Source: Paenalcaligenes suwonensis (GTDB lineage: Bacteria > Pseudomonadota > Gammaproteobacteria > Burkholderiales > Burkholderiaceae_B). From it: a DNA stretch of 64,000 nucleotides. This document shows positions 27,896 through 37,392 of the stretch, in pieces; the stretch's first letter is position 1; each line of letters begins with the position of its first letter. The notes under the pieces are model-generated. The model was given only the letters and a program-made list of their open reading frames with translations. It made no database searches and was not told where the DNA came from. The translations under genes were made by a program, and so were the position numbers. The stretch spans positions 186,001 to 250,000 of the forward strand of contig NZ_JAANPV010000004.1 in NCBI RefSeq assembly GCF_011290505.1, given 5' to 3'.

Positions 27896-29356
27896 ATGAA
27901 ATATCGCATTGCTTACGCAGGGTTTGCTTTAGAGTCCGTAAGCTCCTCCCCTTTCATCATTGATCAGGATTTGTTTGAAAAAAATGCCCTCCATGGCACG
28001 GAGCTATTAGAAAAACAGAAAGGGACAAATACCGTTGCCGGTGGGGTGATAGAACAGTTAGAAGAAGAGTCCATGCAATGCATTCCTATTTTTGAAAGTA
28101 ATGCTGGTGCACTAGGACCTGCCTCAGACAATGCCGTCCGTTATGCCGAACACGAAATCATTACAGGATTACAGGCAGCAGGACATCTGGATGGCATTGT
28201 GTTGTTTCTGCATGGTGCGTGCTGGGCACCCAGCTATCCCGATGTAGAAAAATACATTATTGATGCCGTACACCATGCTTTCCCAGACACTCCCATCGTG
28301 GTCGCATTGGACTATCACGGCAACGTCAATGCAGATACCTTCACTCATGCAAAAGCTGCTGTGGCGTACCATCACTCCCCCCATACCGATATGGGCGAAA
28401 CAGGCAAACGTGCCGTTAAGATACTGTCGCGCATTTTACGTACCGGACAAATCCCAGGCTTTGCGCTTGCTCACCCCAATATTGTGATTCCCTCCATCAT
28501 GTCAGCGACAGCTCTGGAACCACTTGCAAGCATCATTGCAAGTGCTCGCAATCTGGAGAAAACGGGAGATTGTGATATATCAGTGATGGCTGGCTTTGCT
28601 TATGCAGACAGCCCCAACACAGGTATGACTGTCATGTGCGTTGACTGGGATGGGCAACACGCAGCACACGACAAAGCAGACCAACTCACTAAAGCACTAC
28701 ACGCCGAACGCAAAGCTATCTCCACCGCACAACCCGTCATGAGCGTGGAGCAAATGCTTCAGACGTTAACGCCTTTCGCACCTAAGTCTCGCCCTACTGT
28801 CGTGTTAGAGCACGCCGATAGACTCAACGACTCCACACACGGTATGCACGCATTACGGGGTAAACCAGTGGGACGTGTGGCCGTGCCTTTCTTGTTTGAT
28901 CCTCACACAGCAAAACAAGCGGTAACGGCAGGTAGCGGTGCAGAAATTCAGGTGGCGCTTGGCGGCCATAGTTCTCATCATGCAGGCACCCCACTTACCG
29001 CTACGGCGAAAGTCATTTGGAGCGGCGAAAAAAGCTATGCCGTTTCCGGTCGGATGATGCATGGCGCTCAAGTGAATCTTGGTGCTACGGCCTTACTGGA
29101 AATAGACAACTTGCGCATTTCCGTTGTCTCAGTATTCGCTTTCGCAATTGATGGCGACCCCTTCTATATCTTCAATGAGCGCCCTGAGGACTATGACGTC
29201 ATCTTGCTACGCTCTAAAACGCATTACCGGGACTTTTATGTTCCACGAGCAGAGCAGATTCTCATTATTGACACGCCCGATCTGGGCCCTGCCAACGTTA
29301 AGCAACTGATCTATAAGCAGCTAAATACCTCTACTGCCTACCCTTGGCACCAGTAG
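27896..29356 (+). CDS. M81-family (MlrC-like) metallohydrolase
   Basis: A 486-residue protein of the M81/MlrC family (microcystinase C homologues, formerly DUF1485). Candidate zinc ligands are seen in 'VALDYHGNVNADTF' (Asp, His; residues ~139-152) and 'AYHHSPHTDMGETG' (His; ~160-173). The C-terminal MlrC domain follows ('VAVPFLFDPHTAKQAVTAGSGAEI'). Most members do not act on microcystin; they are found beside peptide-type ABC importers and probably open small amides or cyclic compounds. Here it leads an operon with a dipeptide-type importer and a nitrilase-type amidase, so it probably processes the imported compound. Confidence 0.88.
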   Translation: MKYRIAYAGFALESVSSSPFIIDQDLFEKNALHGTELLEKQKGTNTVAGGVIEQLEEESMQCIPIFESNAGALGPASDNAVRYAEHEIITGLQAAGHLDGIVLFLHGACWAPSYPDVEKYIIDAVHHAFPDTPIVVALDYHGNVNADTFTHAKAAVAYHHSPHTDMGETGKRAVKILSRILRTGQIPGFALAHPNIVIPSIMSATALEPLASIIASARNLEKTGDCDISVMAGFAYADSPNTGMTVMCVDWDGQHAAHDKADQLTKALHAERKAISTAQPVMSVEQMLQTLTPFAPKSRPTVVLEHADRLNDSTHGMHALRGKPVGRVAVPFLFDPHTAKQAVTAGSGAEIQVALGGHSSHHAGTPLTATAKVIWSGEKSYAVSGRMMHGAQVNLGATALLEIDNLRISVVSVFAFAIDGDPFYIFNERPEDYDVILLRSKTHYRDFYVPRAEQILIIDTPDLGPANVKQLIYKQLNTSTAYPWHQ

Positions 29357-29399
29357 TCATCATTCTGAACTCGATAATAAAGACATCAGGAGACAAATA

Positions 29400-30983
29400 A
29401 TGAAGAACAGCACGCTCTCAACAATTAGTGCCGCACTACTGGCCGCCAGCCTCAGTTACAGCTCCTTAGGATGGGCAGAAAATGTGCTCAACGTTGTACC
29501 CCATGCTCCCTTACGCACACTAGACCCCTTAGTTTCCACCGCCAACATTGTTCGCACACATGGCTTCATGGTATTTGACACCTTGGTAGGTATGGACTCG
29601 TCCTACCAACCACAGCCACAAATGGCAGACTTCACTATATCGGATGACAAATTAACCTACACCTTCACCTTACGGGACGGCCTACTGTGGCACGACGGTA
29701 CCCCCGTAACAGCTGAGGATTGCGTGGCATCATTACGTCGATGGGCAGCCCACGATACCGCTGGAAAACGCATGATGGCTCTTGCTACCTCGCTAGAAGC
29801 CACCTCTGATCGTGAGTTTGTACTGACCATGTCCGAACCCTTCGGATTAGTACTGGAGCTGCTGGCCAAACCATCGCCAGTACCCGCCTTCATGATGCCT
29901 CGTCGCTTAGCGGAAACCCCTGCCGGTGAACAAGTAACAGAAATGATTGGCTCTGGCCCGTTCCGCTTTATCGCGGATGAATATCGCCCCGGAGATCAAG
30001 TGGTCTACGAGCGTTTTACCGATTACAAACCTCGTGCTGAAGCAATGGACTGGACGGCAGGGGGCAAGCAAGTCAAGGTTGATAAAGTCGTTTGGAAAAA
30101 CATGCCTGACATGCAAACGGCACTCAATGCGCTACAAGCCGGCGATGTGGATTTTGTAGAGCAAGTCGCCGTAGACCTCCTTCCTTTATTGGATATGAAT
30201 CCCGATATAACGACTGGCCGTTTGGTGACCTTAGGTAGCCAAGTGACCGGACAATTCAATCACCGTATCCCACCATTTGACGATGTGAAAGTTAGACAAG
30301 CTGCTGTCTTAGCCCTGGATCAGGAGCTAATGATGCGTGCCGCATTTGGCGATCCCAAACACTACACCCTGTGTACTTCGGTATATGGCTGTGACGTTCC
30401 CCTAGCATCTGATGCTGGCGCTGAATACTACACCGGTACGGCAGAAGAACGCATGGGTAAGGCACAACAGTTACTTAAAGAGTCCAGCTACGATGGCCGT
30501 ACCCTACTCATCATGCAGCCTACTGACGTTGCCACCCTCAATACTCAACCCATCGTTGCGGCAGAAAGACTACGTGAGGCCGGATTTACGGTTCAAGTCG
30601 CTCCCATGGACTGGGGTTCACTACAAGCACGTAAAGATAGCTGGAAGCCCGTAGAGGAAGGCGGCTGGAATATGTTTTTCACCTTCTGGGGCGTAGCGGG
30701 GATCTGGAACCCTCTCGTCAATATGCTCATTGATGGTACAGGTGAGGACAACACCTGGGCAGGTTGGCGCGTCAGCCCTGAAATAGAAGAACTACGACAG
30801 AAATACGTACGCTCTACGGACCCTGCCGAACAAAAACAAATCGCACGCGACATTCAACAAATCGCCCATGACCAAGGGTTCTATTTCAATGGCGGTGAGT
30901 TTGGCATGGTTGCAGCGTGGCGTAATGAGATCAAAGACCTACAGCCAGGCCCGCTTTCTTTGTATTGGGGTGTGCATAAGTAA
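29400..30983 (+). CDS. Peptide/nickel-type ABC transporter substrate-binding protein
   Basis: A 527-residue periplasmic protein of the DppA/OppA family (SBP_bac_5). It has a cleavable signal peptide ('AALLAASLSYSSLGWA|EN'), then 'LNVVPHAPLRTLDPLVSTANIVRTHGFMVFDTLVGMD' and 'YTFTLRDGLLWHDGTPVTAEDCVASLRRW', the classical family signature. An RBS (AGGAG) precedes the ATG, 43 bp after the M81 gene. The ligand is unknown, but should be a peptide-like molecule handled by the M81 and nitrilase enzymes of the operon. Confidence 0.93.
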   Translation: MKNSTLSTISAALLAASLSYSSLGWAENVLNVVPHAPLRTLDPLVSTANIVRTHGFMVFDTLVGMDSSYQPQPQMADFTISDDKLTYTFTLRDGLLWHDGTPVTAEDCVASLRRWAAHDTAGKRMMALATSLEATSDREFVLTMSEPFGLVLELLAKPSPVPAFMMPRRLAETPAGEQVTEMIGSGPFRFIADEYRPGDQVVYERFTDYKPRAEAMDWTAGGKQVKVDKVVWKNMPDMQTALNALQAGDVDFVEQVAVDLLPLLDMNPDITTGRLVTLGSQVTGQFNHRIPPFDDVKVRQAAVLALDQELMMRAAFGDPKHYTLCTSVYGCDVPLASDAGAEYYTGTAEERMGKAQQLLKESSYDGRTLLIMQPTDVATLNTQPIVAAERLREAGFTVQVAPMDWGSLQARKDSWKPVEEGGWNMFFTFWGVAGIWNPLVNMLIDGTGEDNTWAGWRVSPEIEELRQKYVRSTDPAEQKQIARDIQQIAHDQGFYFNGGEFGMVAAWRNEIKDLQPGPLSLYWGVHK

Positions 30984-31031
30984 ACAGCATACACGCGATC
31001 CTTACCCACACTTCCAAGGGGGCTTCATCTC

Positions 31032-31976
31032 ATGATTCGCTTTTTTCTAAGGCGATTACTTATCGCCATCCCCGTTTTATTTTTTGTCGCACTGTTTATT
31101 TTTCTTTTATTACGGCTCACCCCGGGCGACCCTGCCACGATTATTGCCGGTGAAATAGCCTCACCAGAACAGATAGAAGCCATACGTGCCCGACTAGGCT
31201 TAAATGCACCATTGGGCCATCAATTTGCTACATGGATGGGGCAATTATTCATGGGTGATTTTGGCCACTCATTAATTTCCAAAAAACCCGTTTTACAACT
31301 AATAGGTCAACGCGTAGGGCCCACACTATCACTGGCTATAGTCAGCATGTGCTTAACACTACTCATTGCATTGCCTCTAGGCGTATTAGCAGCATGGAAA
31401 CACGGTGGCCTTTTAGATCGTACAGTCATGGCAATGTCAGTGTTGGGCTTTTCAATCCCCATTTTTGTGACCGGTTATGTACTGATTGGTATTTTTGCCG
31501 TTAATTTTGGCATTTTTCCTGTTCAAGGCTACCAACCCATCTCTAATGGTATAGGCCCATTTCTCTATAGGATATTTCTACCAGCTTTAGCACTGTCTTC
31601 TATCTTCATTGCTTTAGTCGCAAGAATGACACGCGCCTCTATGCTGGAAGTGCTACGTGAGGATTACGTACGCACAGCCAGAGCTAAGGGCCTACAAGAG
31701 CGTACGGTGCTGTTCAAACATGCACTACGTAATGCAGCCATTCCTATCCTGACGGTAGTAGGTACCAGCTTTGCTGCCATGATCGCTGGTGTAGTAGTGA
31801 CCGAAACGGTATTTAACATCCCCGGTCTAGGCCGCTTGGTTGTGGATGCCGTGCTCGCCCGAGACTACCCCCTTATCCAAAGCATTATTCTGCTCACTGC
31901 GGCCTGCTACGTGATTATTAATCTGCTTGTAGACCTTTCCTACGCGTTAACTGACCCAAGGATTCGTTATCAATGA
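31032..31976 (+). CDS. Peptide-type ABC transporter permease (DppB-like)
   Basis: A 314-residue permease starting with 'FFLRRLLIAIPVLFFVALFIFLL', the usual DppB N-terminus. The EAA-type loop is 'YVRTARAKGLQERTVLFKHALRNAAIPILTV', with downstream 'ETVFNIPGLGRLVVDAVLARDYPLIQ'. It overlaps the next permease by four bases. Confidence 0.95.
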   Translation: MIRFFLRRLLIAIPVLFFVALFIFLLLRLTPGDPATIIAGEIASPEQIEAIRARLGLNAPLGHQFATWMGQLFMGDFGHSLISKKPVLQLIGQRVGPTLSLAIVSMCLTLLIALPLGVLAAWKHGGLLDRTVMAMSVLGFSIPIFVTGYVLIGIFAVNFGIFPVQGYQPISNGIGPFLYRIFLPALALSSIFIALVARMTRASMLEVLREDYVRTARAKGLQERTVLFKHALRNAAIPILTVVGTSFAAMIAGVVVTETVFNIPGLGRLVVDAVLARDYPLIQSIILLTAACYVIINLLVDLSYALTDPRIRYQ

Positions 31977-32839
31977 CAGCCAGTATTTCTCAGAGCACTC
32001 ACGTCATGCCAAAACGACGTTTTTTTCAGAGCCGCCCCCACTGGACAACAGTATTCGCCCTCATGATTATTGTTGGCTTTATTGGCGTAGCAGTTTTTGC
32101 ACCCCTTATTGCTCCGGTGGAACCTACTCGTATCAATCCAATGGTACGCCTGCAAGATAGTTCTATCCATTACTGGCTAGGTACAGATGCCTACGGTAGG
32201 GACATCTTTTCTCGCTTAGCCTATGGAGCACGGGTATCGCTCTTAGTAGGAGCAGGCTCCACGCTAGGTGCACTCATCATAGGACTGCCCTTAGGGCTCA
32301 TCGCAGGATGGTTCCCACGCATTGACACGGTGCTGATGCGCATGATGGATGCCTTAATGGCCATTCCAGGCATTTTGTTGGCCATCGCTATCGTCGCCTT
32401 GACCAAAGCCAGCTTGCTGACCCTAATCATCGCGATTATGTTGCCCGAAATACCGCAAGTCGTCCGTCTGGTACGTTCTCGTGTCCTAGCCACCGTATCA
32501 GAACCATATGTACAAGCCTCCATCCTGTTGCACACCCCTACCCTACGACTTATCTGTAGGCATTTATTGCCCGCCACCGTAGCTCCGTTGATTGTGCAAG
32601 CCACCTTTATCTACGCCGCTGCCATTTTGACCGAAGCTGCCCTCTCGTTTTTAGGGGTGGGCCTTGGTACAGAAATCCCCAGTTGGGGCAACATGATGGC
32701 CGAAGGACGTGTGTACTTTGCCATGAAACCATGGCTGATTTTCTGGCCTGCGCTTGCACTCTCGTTGTGTATTCTTTCTATTAACCTGCTTGGGGATGCA
32801 CTGCGTGACCGTCTTGACCCCAAATTAAAAGGACGCTGA
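31973..32839 (+). CDS. Peptide-type ABC transporter permease (DppC-like)
   Basis: A 288-residue permease. The features are 'HYWLGTDAYGRDIFSRLAYGARVSLLVG' (DppC signature) and 'TEAALSFLGVGLGTEIPSWGNMM' near the C-terminus. It pairs with the DppB-like subunit. The fused ATPase gene starts 3 bp after its stop codon. Confidence 0.95.
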   Translation: MTASISQSTHVMPKRRFFQSRPHWTTVFALMIIVGFIGVAVFAPLIAPVEPTRINPMVRLQDSSIHYWLGTDAYGRDIFSRLAYGARVSLLVGAGSTLGALIIGLPLGLIAGWFPRIDTVLMRMMDALMAIPGILLAIAIVALTKASLLTLIIAIMLPEIPQVVRLVRSRVLATVSEPYVQASILLHTPTLRLICRHLLPATVAPLIVQATFIYAAAILTEAALSFLGVGLGTEIPSWGNMMAEGRVYFAMKPWLIFWPALALSLCILSINLLGDALRDRLDPKLKGR

Positions 32840-32841
32840 TT

Positions 32842-34500
32842 ATGACTACCGTAGCCACTGTGCTCTCCATACACAATTTGCGTGTCAGGACGAAAAACTC
32901 GAATACAACTGAAATCCTGAAGAATATCCACTTTGATATTCACCCTGGTGAAACACTGTGTCTAGTCGGTGAGTCCGGCTCAGGTAAATCTGTCAGCTCC
33001 TTAGTGGTGATGGATCTGCTGCCTCATGATGAGTTGGAAGTCATGTCTGGCACGGTCATGCTTGGCACAGAAAATATCTTAACCAACAGCTCTTCCCGTA
33101 ATCGCCAATTACGTGGTGCTGACATGGCAATGATTTTCCAAGAACCCATGACCGCCTTGAACCCCGTCTTAACGATTGGCACGCAGATGGATGAGGTGTA
33201 TCTGGCACATACCAATCTCAACGCTACCCAGCGTTATAGCAAGGCACTGGAAGCCTTTGAGTCCGTAAACTTGCCTAGCCCTGACCGAATCTACGCTAGT
33301 TACCCACACCAGCTTTCTGGTGGCCAACGTCAGCGCGTCATGATTGCCATGGCGTTAGCCTTAAAGCCAAAACTCCTCATCGCCGATGAACCCACTACTG
33401 CACTGGATGTCACCACGCAGAAACAGATACTGACACTCATCAAAACACTGCAAAAAGAGCAGAACACCGCTGTACTCTTTATCACTCATGATATGGGTGT
33501 AGTTGTGGATATTGCGGATCGTGTTTGTGTGATGCGTCGTGGCGAAATCATGGAAACGGGTAAAACACTGGATATTCTTAGCAACCCTCAAACCAGCTAC
33601 ACAAAGGAATTGCTACGCGCTGTTCCCTCATTATTACCTCGAGATGCACATGAGGCCCCAGTTACCCCCCCTATCCTAAAGGTAGACACACTCTACAAAC
33701 AGTTTTCCTCCCACACTTGGCTAGACCGCTTACTAAAGCGCCCCGACCATAGCGTCAATGCGGTCAACAATATTACCTTCAGCCTCTCACGTGGCCGCAC
33801 CCTAGGTATCGTCGGCGAAAGCGGCTCAGGAAAATCCACCTTAGCCCGTTGTCTTGTTAGACTGGAAAACCCCAGTGCAGGATCAATTTACGTCAATGGA
33901 CAAGACATCGCCTTCCTACAAGGCAGCCAAGCACTAGAGCCTGCCCGCAAAACCATGCAGATGGTTTTTCAAGACCCAAACCGTTCACTCAACCCTCGTA
34001 TACCTATTAGCGAAAGCATTATAGAAGGGCCCATCAATGCTGGTGAATCCAGAAACAGTGCACTAAAACGCGCTGCAGAATTAGTAGAGTTAGTGGGACT
34101 CCCTGCCAATAGCCTAGAGCGATTTCCACACCAGTTTTCTGGTGGTCAACGGCAACGCATTGCTATTGCCCGAGCATTGATCATGAACCCCGACATCATT
34201 ATTGCTGATGAAGCCGTATCAGCACTGGATGTATCGGTACAAGCACAAGTGCTTAACCTGCTGGCCGATATTAAAGAGAAACGAAACTTGGCCATGTTAT
34301 TCATTACACATGATCTACGCGTTGCCGCCCAAATCTGTGATGACGTATTAGTGATGCAAGCAGGGAAAGTGGTAGAAGCAGGCCCTGCCAAAGAGATATT
34401 GATCCACCCTAGCCACGACTACACACGCTCACTTATTAATGCAGCCCCAGGACGAGATTGGGACTTCATACACGGCCGTCGGATAGAGGAAACGGTATGA
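32842..34500 (+). CDS. Fused double ABC ATPase (DppD-DppF type)
   Basis: A 552-residue protein containing two ABC modules, a natural fusion equivalent to DppD plus DppF (as in GsiA). Module 1 (residues ~5-265) has Walker A 'GESGSGKS', signature 'LSGGQRQRV' and Walker B 'LLIADEPTTALD'. Module 2 (~280-545) has 'GESGSGKST', 'FSGGQRQRI' and 'IIIADEAVSALD'. Its stop overlaps the start of the nitrilase-family gene (ATGA). It energises the peptide-type importer encoded just upstream. Confidence 0.95.
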   Translation: MTTVATVLSIHNLRVRTKNSNTTEILKNIHFDIHPGETLCLVGESGSGKSVSSLVVMDLLPHDELEVMSGTVMLGTENILTNSSSRNRQLRGADMAMIFQEPMTALNPVLTIGTQMDEVYLAHTNLNATQRYSKALEAFESVNLPSPDRIYASYPHQLSGGQRQRVMIAMALALKPKLLIADEPTTALDVTTQKQILTLIKTLQKEQNTAVLFITHDMGVVVDIADRVCVMRRGEIMETGKTLDILSNPQTSYTKELLRAVPSLLPRDAHEAPVTPPILKVDTLYKQFSSHTWLDRLLKRPDHSVNAVNNITFSLSRGRTLGIVGESGSGKSTLARCLVRLENPSAGSIYVNGQDIAFLQGSQALEPARKTMQMVFQDPNRSLNPRIPISESIIEGPINAGESRNSALKRAAELVELVGLPANSLERFPHQFSGGQRQRIAIARALIMNPDIIIADEAVSALDVSVQAQVLNLLADIKEKRNLAMLFITHDLRVAAQICDDVLVMQAGKVVEAGPAKEILIHPSHDYTRSLINAAPGRDWDFIHGRRIEETV

Positions 34501-35369
34501 TCGCTACCAGCTTAGTACAACTAGACAGTAAAACTCTTTCGCCTACCTATAATTTTCAACGCGTTGCCGAATTTATACATGCGGAAGCAGCGGCTGGCGC
34601 TCAGCTTATTCTATTTCCTGAACTCGCGAACACGGGCTATATAGAACCCATTTCACCGGGTAGTGGGTTTCATGCCGACGTCCCTCACTACGGCACAGCA
34701 CTCTACCAAGCCTGCGCCACACTGGATGACGACAACATCAAGAAATTGATTGCACTAGCTGCTCAGTACAACATTCATATCGTTATAGGGCTTGGACTAC
34801 GCGATCCCACCCTATCCGGTGTAATGCATAACTCATCTGTTTTGATTGGCCCCTATGGCATAGTAGGCCACTACAACAAATGGCATTTATGGCAAAACGA
34901 AAAGCTCTACTTCACACCGGGTAACACTGTTTCTACTTACGAAATTTTAGGTACACGGCTAGGTATGCAGGTGTGCTATGACATACGTTTTCCAGAAATC
35001 ACACGTATCTTAGCCATGCAAGGTGCATCCATCATTACCAATGTGTGGGCCTCCGCTTTCCCGGAGGATGCTCCTGTATCAGACCCAGACCTATTCATAC
35101 ATCGCGCCTACACACGAGCCATAGAAAATGGTGTTTTCTTTTTAAGTTGTAATCGCTCAGGCACACACGGTAATTTTCGTTTCTTAGGCCGTACCTGTGC
35201 TATTGTCCCCGACGGCACGCTACTAGGCGAACTCGCTCATGACCAAGAAGGTGTATTACGGGTACAAATAGACCTGTCTTTACTCGAAGCCTACAGAAGC
35301 TTTACCGGTATTTGGGCAGATAGGCGACCTGATTTGTATGCGCAGTACTTTGCTTCGCCCTCTTCGTAA
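34497..35369 (+). CDS. Carbon-nitrogen hydrolase (nitrilase superfamily amidase)
   Basis: A 290-residue C-N hydrolase. The start is ATG 34497, overlapping the ATPase stop, with GAGGA at 34486-34490. The Glu-Lys-Cys catalytic triad is visible: Glu in 'LILFPELANTGY', Lys in 'VGHYNKWHLW' and the nucleophile in 'MQVCYDIRFPE'. It would hydrolyse an amide, nitrile or carbamoyl group of the compound imported and processed by this operon. The substrate is not predictable. It is the last gene before the operon terminator and the Tn7 insertion. Confidence 0.93.
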   Translation: MIATSLVQLDSKTLSPTYNFQRVAEFIHAEAAAGAQLILFPELANTGYIEPISPGSGFHADVPHYGTALYQACATLDDDNIKKLIALAAQYNIHIVIGLGLRDPTLSGVMHNSSVLIGPYGIVGHYNKWHLWQNEKLYFTPGNTVSTYEILGTRLGMQVCYDIRFPEITRILAMQGASIITNVWASAFPEDAPVSDPDLFIHRAYTRAIENGVFFLSCNRSGTHGNFRFLGRTCAIVPDGTLLGELAHDQEGVLRVQIDLSLLEAYRSFTGIWADRRPDLYAQYFASPSS

Positions 35370-35401
35370 ACGGCTTCACCGTCAGCTCCCCCCACAAACA
35401 A

Positions 35402-35440
35402 GAAGGCCTGAGTTCCATAACATGTAGAACTCAGGCCTTA
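35402..35440. terminator. Terminator between the amidase operon and attTn7
   Basis: AAGGCCTGAGTTC (35403-35415) and GAACTCAGGCCTT (35427-35439) form a 13-bp stem 33 bp after the amidase stop. Before the Tn7 insertion it would have lain just downstream of glmS on the other strand too, so it may have served both genes. Confidence 0.75.
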
Positions 35441-35461
35441 CATAACTACTACGCTTGCTAC

Positions 35462-35466
35462 AGCAC
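35462..35466. repeat. Target-site duplication of Tn7, left copy (AGCAC)
   Basis: AGCAC lies immediately outside the left terminal TGT and is repeated immediately outside the right terminal ACA at 49874-49878. This is the 5-bp duplication Tn7 makes on insertion. Confidence 0.95.
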
Positions 35467-35632
35467 TGTGGGCGGACAAAATAGTTGGGAACTGGGAGGG
35501 GTGGAAATGGAGTTTTTAAGGATTATTTAGGGAAGAGTGACAAAATAGATGGGAACTGGGTGTAGCGTCGTAAGCTAATACGAAAATTAAAAATGACAAA
35601 ATAGTTTGGAACTAGATTTCACTTATCTGGTT
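35467..35632. repeat. Tn7 left end (Tn7L) with three TnsB sites
   Basis: The end starts TGTGGGCGGACAAAATAG. Three TnsB-binding repeats of the form GACAAAATAGNTNGGAACTR occur at 35475-35494, 35539-35558 and 35595-35614, the number and wide spacing known for Tn7L. From memory this end is the classical Tn7L sequence, including the stretch GTGTAGCGTCGTAAGCTAAT. Confidence 0.93.
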
Positions 35633-35975
35633 AACTAATCTAGCTAACCTGCCGCTCAGCTTAGTACGATCCTATATCCAACTGATCATAATCCTTTCAT
35701 CAGTATCCCAAATTAAATCCCCCTCCTAGACTGCCTCACCAACACTTTACAGTGATCCCGTATTTCCGGACAGGTGATTGATTTTTTTCGCTTGTACAGG
35801 TGTTAAGCCACAGTTATCTTGATGTGGACATTATGCATTGTAATAGCCCATTAACATGCGCTAAGAGCATAAATTAATATACAGTAACAAGCATTACGAG
35901 GTGCTAATGTTTGGAAAGCAGCCTCTTCCAACTACAATAATAAGTTAACTATCCTCCACCCACAAATAATTACAA
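35633..35975. other. Tn7 left arm, non-coding leader of the brxA fragment
   Basis: About 340 bp, A/T-rich, with no frame I can support. It leads directly into the truncated brxA and probably contains that gene's former promoter. Confidence 0.5.
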
Positions 35976-36215
35976 ATGACCCCTTTCCGCTATAACTCCG
36001 ATCTCACCAGCGGCTCGCTACAAACCCGAGAGTGTCGCATTATTACTGGCTTGTTACTCCAAGAGCTTGATGAAGCTGCCTGGGATAAAGCCATGTATAA
36101 GGAAAATGTGCTTCAGAAACGCACGCAATCTACGGTAAGACGTATTTCTTCAGCGCTTAGAAAACGCCTAGAACACCTAAGCTCTGACTTTTGGGCTTTT
36201 GCGTTTTTATGTTAG
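35976..36215 (+). pseudogene. Truncated brxA (BREX phage-defence protein, DUF1819)
   Basis: A 79-residue frame whose first ~70 residues match the N-terminus of BrxA/DUF1819 as I know the family: 'YNSDLTSGSLQTRECRIITGLLL', then 'ENVLQKRTQSTVRRISSALRKRLEHL'. Full-length BrxA is about 200 residues, so two thirds are missing; after 'SSDFW' the frame ends in 'AFAFLC'. The break lies by a GTTAGGC sequence (36211-36217), which looks like an integron core site. No other BREX gene is present, so this is a relic and not a working defence system. Confidence 0.7.
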
Positions 36216-36402
36216 GCATTGTCTGGCAACTGGAGGAAGTGTAATGACCATGAATGGTCACTGTGATTGACAGTATCTTGCTTAAACTTATCTGAACAAT
36301 GGTAGAACTGGCTCATATTTATCCCCTCTATGATTGTTTATCTTTTTCACCATAAAAAGTATCAGGGGCTACTCAGGGCTACATAAAGATATTTATCTAC
36401 TT

Positions 36403-37392
36403 TTACTGATTGATAAGTAGCATCAGTCCATCCGCAGGACTGGTGGTGCCGGCAAAATGCTGACCCAACACATGCGTATAGATTTGCGTGGTCTTAACAT
36501 CGTTATGCCCTAAGAGTTCTTGCACGGTGCGAATATCACGCCCAGCTTGCAATAAATGCGTGGCAAAAGAATGCCGAAAGGTATGGCAAGAAATGCGCTT
36601 ATTAAAAATACCCGCTTTTCCTACCGCCTGCTTCAATGCTTTACGCGCAACAGAATCATGTAAATGATGGCGGCAAAGCTTTCCAGATACTGGATGAGTG
36701 CAAAGTGTTTGCGAAGGAAAAATAAACATCCACGCCGCTTGCCGATACGCTGACGGATATTTTTTATCCAACGCAAACGGCATAGATGGTCCCACACCTT
36801 TGGCATTATCCGCCTGCTGAATAAGTAGCGCCTGTTGAATCAGCGCCTGAATATCGGGAATAAGTTTAGTCGGTAATAAGGTCGTGCGGTGCTTATTGCC
36901 TTTACCATCCTGCACAGCAATGCAGCCCAAATTAAAATCGATGTCTTTAATACGCAACCGTAAACATTCAGTAATACGCAAGCCCGATCCATAAAGTAAC
37001 GAAAAAATAACCTTGTTTCGTAGATTATCGACCACCTGTAAAATGCCTTGGATCTCAGCAACTGATAGCACAGTGGGCAAATGCCTTGGCTTGGACGCCG
37101 GCACAAAATCCAGCTCACCAAGCGAGCTATTTAAAAATTGGTTATATAAAAAAGCGAGCGCATTAAGGGCGATTTTCTGAGTGTTGGTCGCAACATGTTC
37201 ATTGTTGGCCAAATGCGAAAGAAAAAGCCGAACCTCCTCGCCAGTCATCGTATTTGGATGACGTTTGCCGTGAAATAAAATAAACCGCTTAATCCAGTGG
37301 ATGTAAGTTTTCTCGGTGCGTAATGAGTAACCTCTCTGGCGCATATCTTGGCTAATGCTCAATAAAAAAGGGCTTTTCATAGCAACTCTCAA
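36403..37392 (-). CDS. intI2: Class 2-type integron integrase, full length
   Basis: A 329-residue tyrosine recombinase of the integron class. The catalytic residues are present: Arg in 'LLYGSGLRITECLRLR', His in 'CRHHLHDSV', the His-X-X-Arg box 'HTFRHSFATHLL' and Tyr in 'DVKTTQIYTHV'. The IntI-specific insertion is seen as 'LPFALDKKYPSAYRQAAWMFIFPS'. The IntI2 of classical Tn7 is interrupted by a stop at codon 179; here the matching region reads sense (Gln182/Ala183 by my alignment). The protein also differs from classical IntI2 at many N-terminal positions, so it is a divergent relative. It lies in the usual place, reading away from the cassettes. Confidence 0.88.
   Translation of the reverse strand: MRVAMKSPFLLSISQDMRQRGYSLRTEKTYIHWIKRFILFHGKRHPNTMTGEEVRLFLSHLANNEHVATNTQKIALNALAFLYNQFLNSSLGELDFVPASKPRHLPTVLSVAEIQGILQVVDNLRNKVIFSLLYGSGLRITECLRLRIKDIDFNLGCIAVQDGKGNKHRTTLLPTKLIPDIQALIQQALLIQQADNAKGVGPSMPFALDKKYPSAYRQAAWMFIFPSQTLCTHPVSGKLCRHHLHDSVARKALKQAVGKAGIFNKRISCHTFRHSFATHLLQAGRDIRTVQELLGHNDVKTTQIYTHVLGQHFAGTTSPADGLMLLINQ

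Noticed and set aside
35976-36215. A working BREX defence system in the transposon
   Set aside because: Only the first third of brxA is present and no brxB, brxC, pglX, pglZ or brxL gene occurs in the window.
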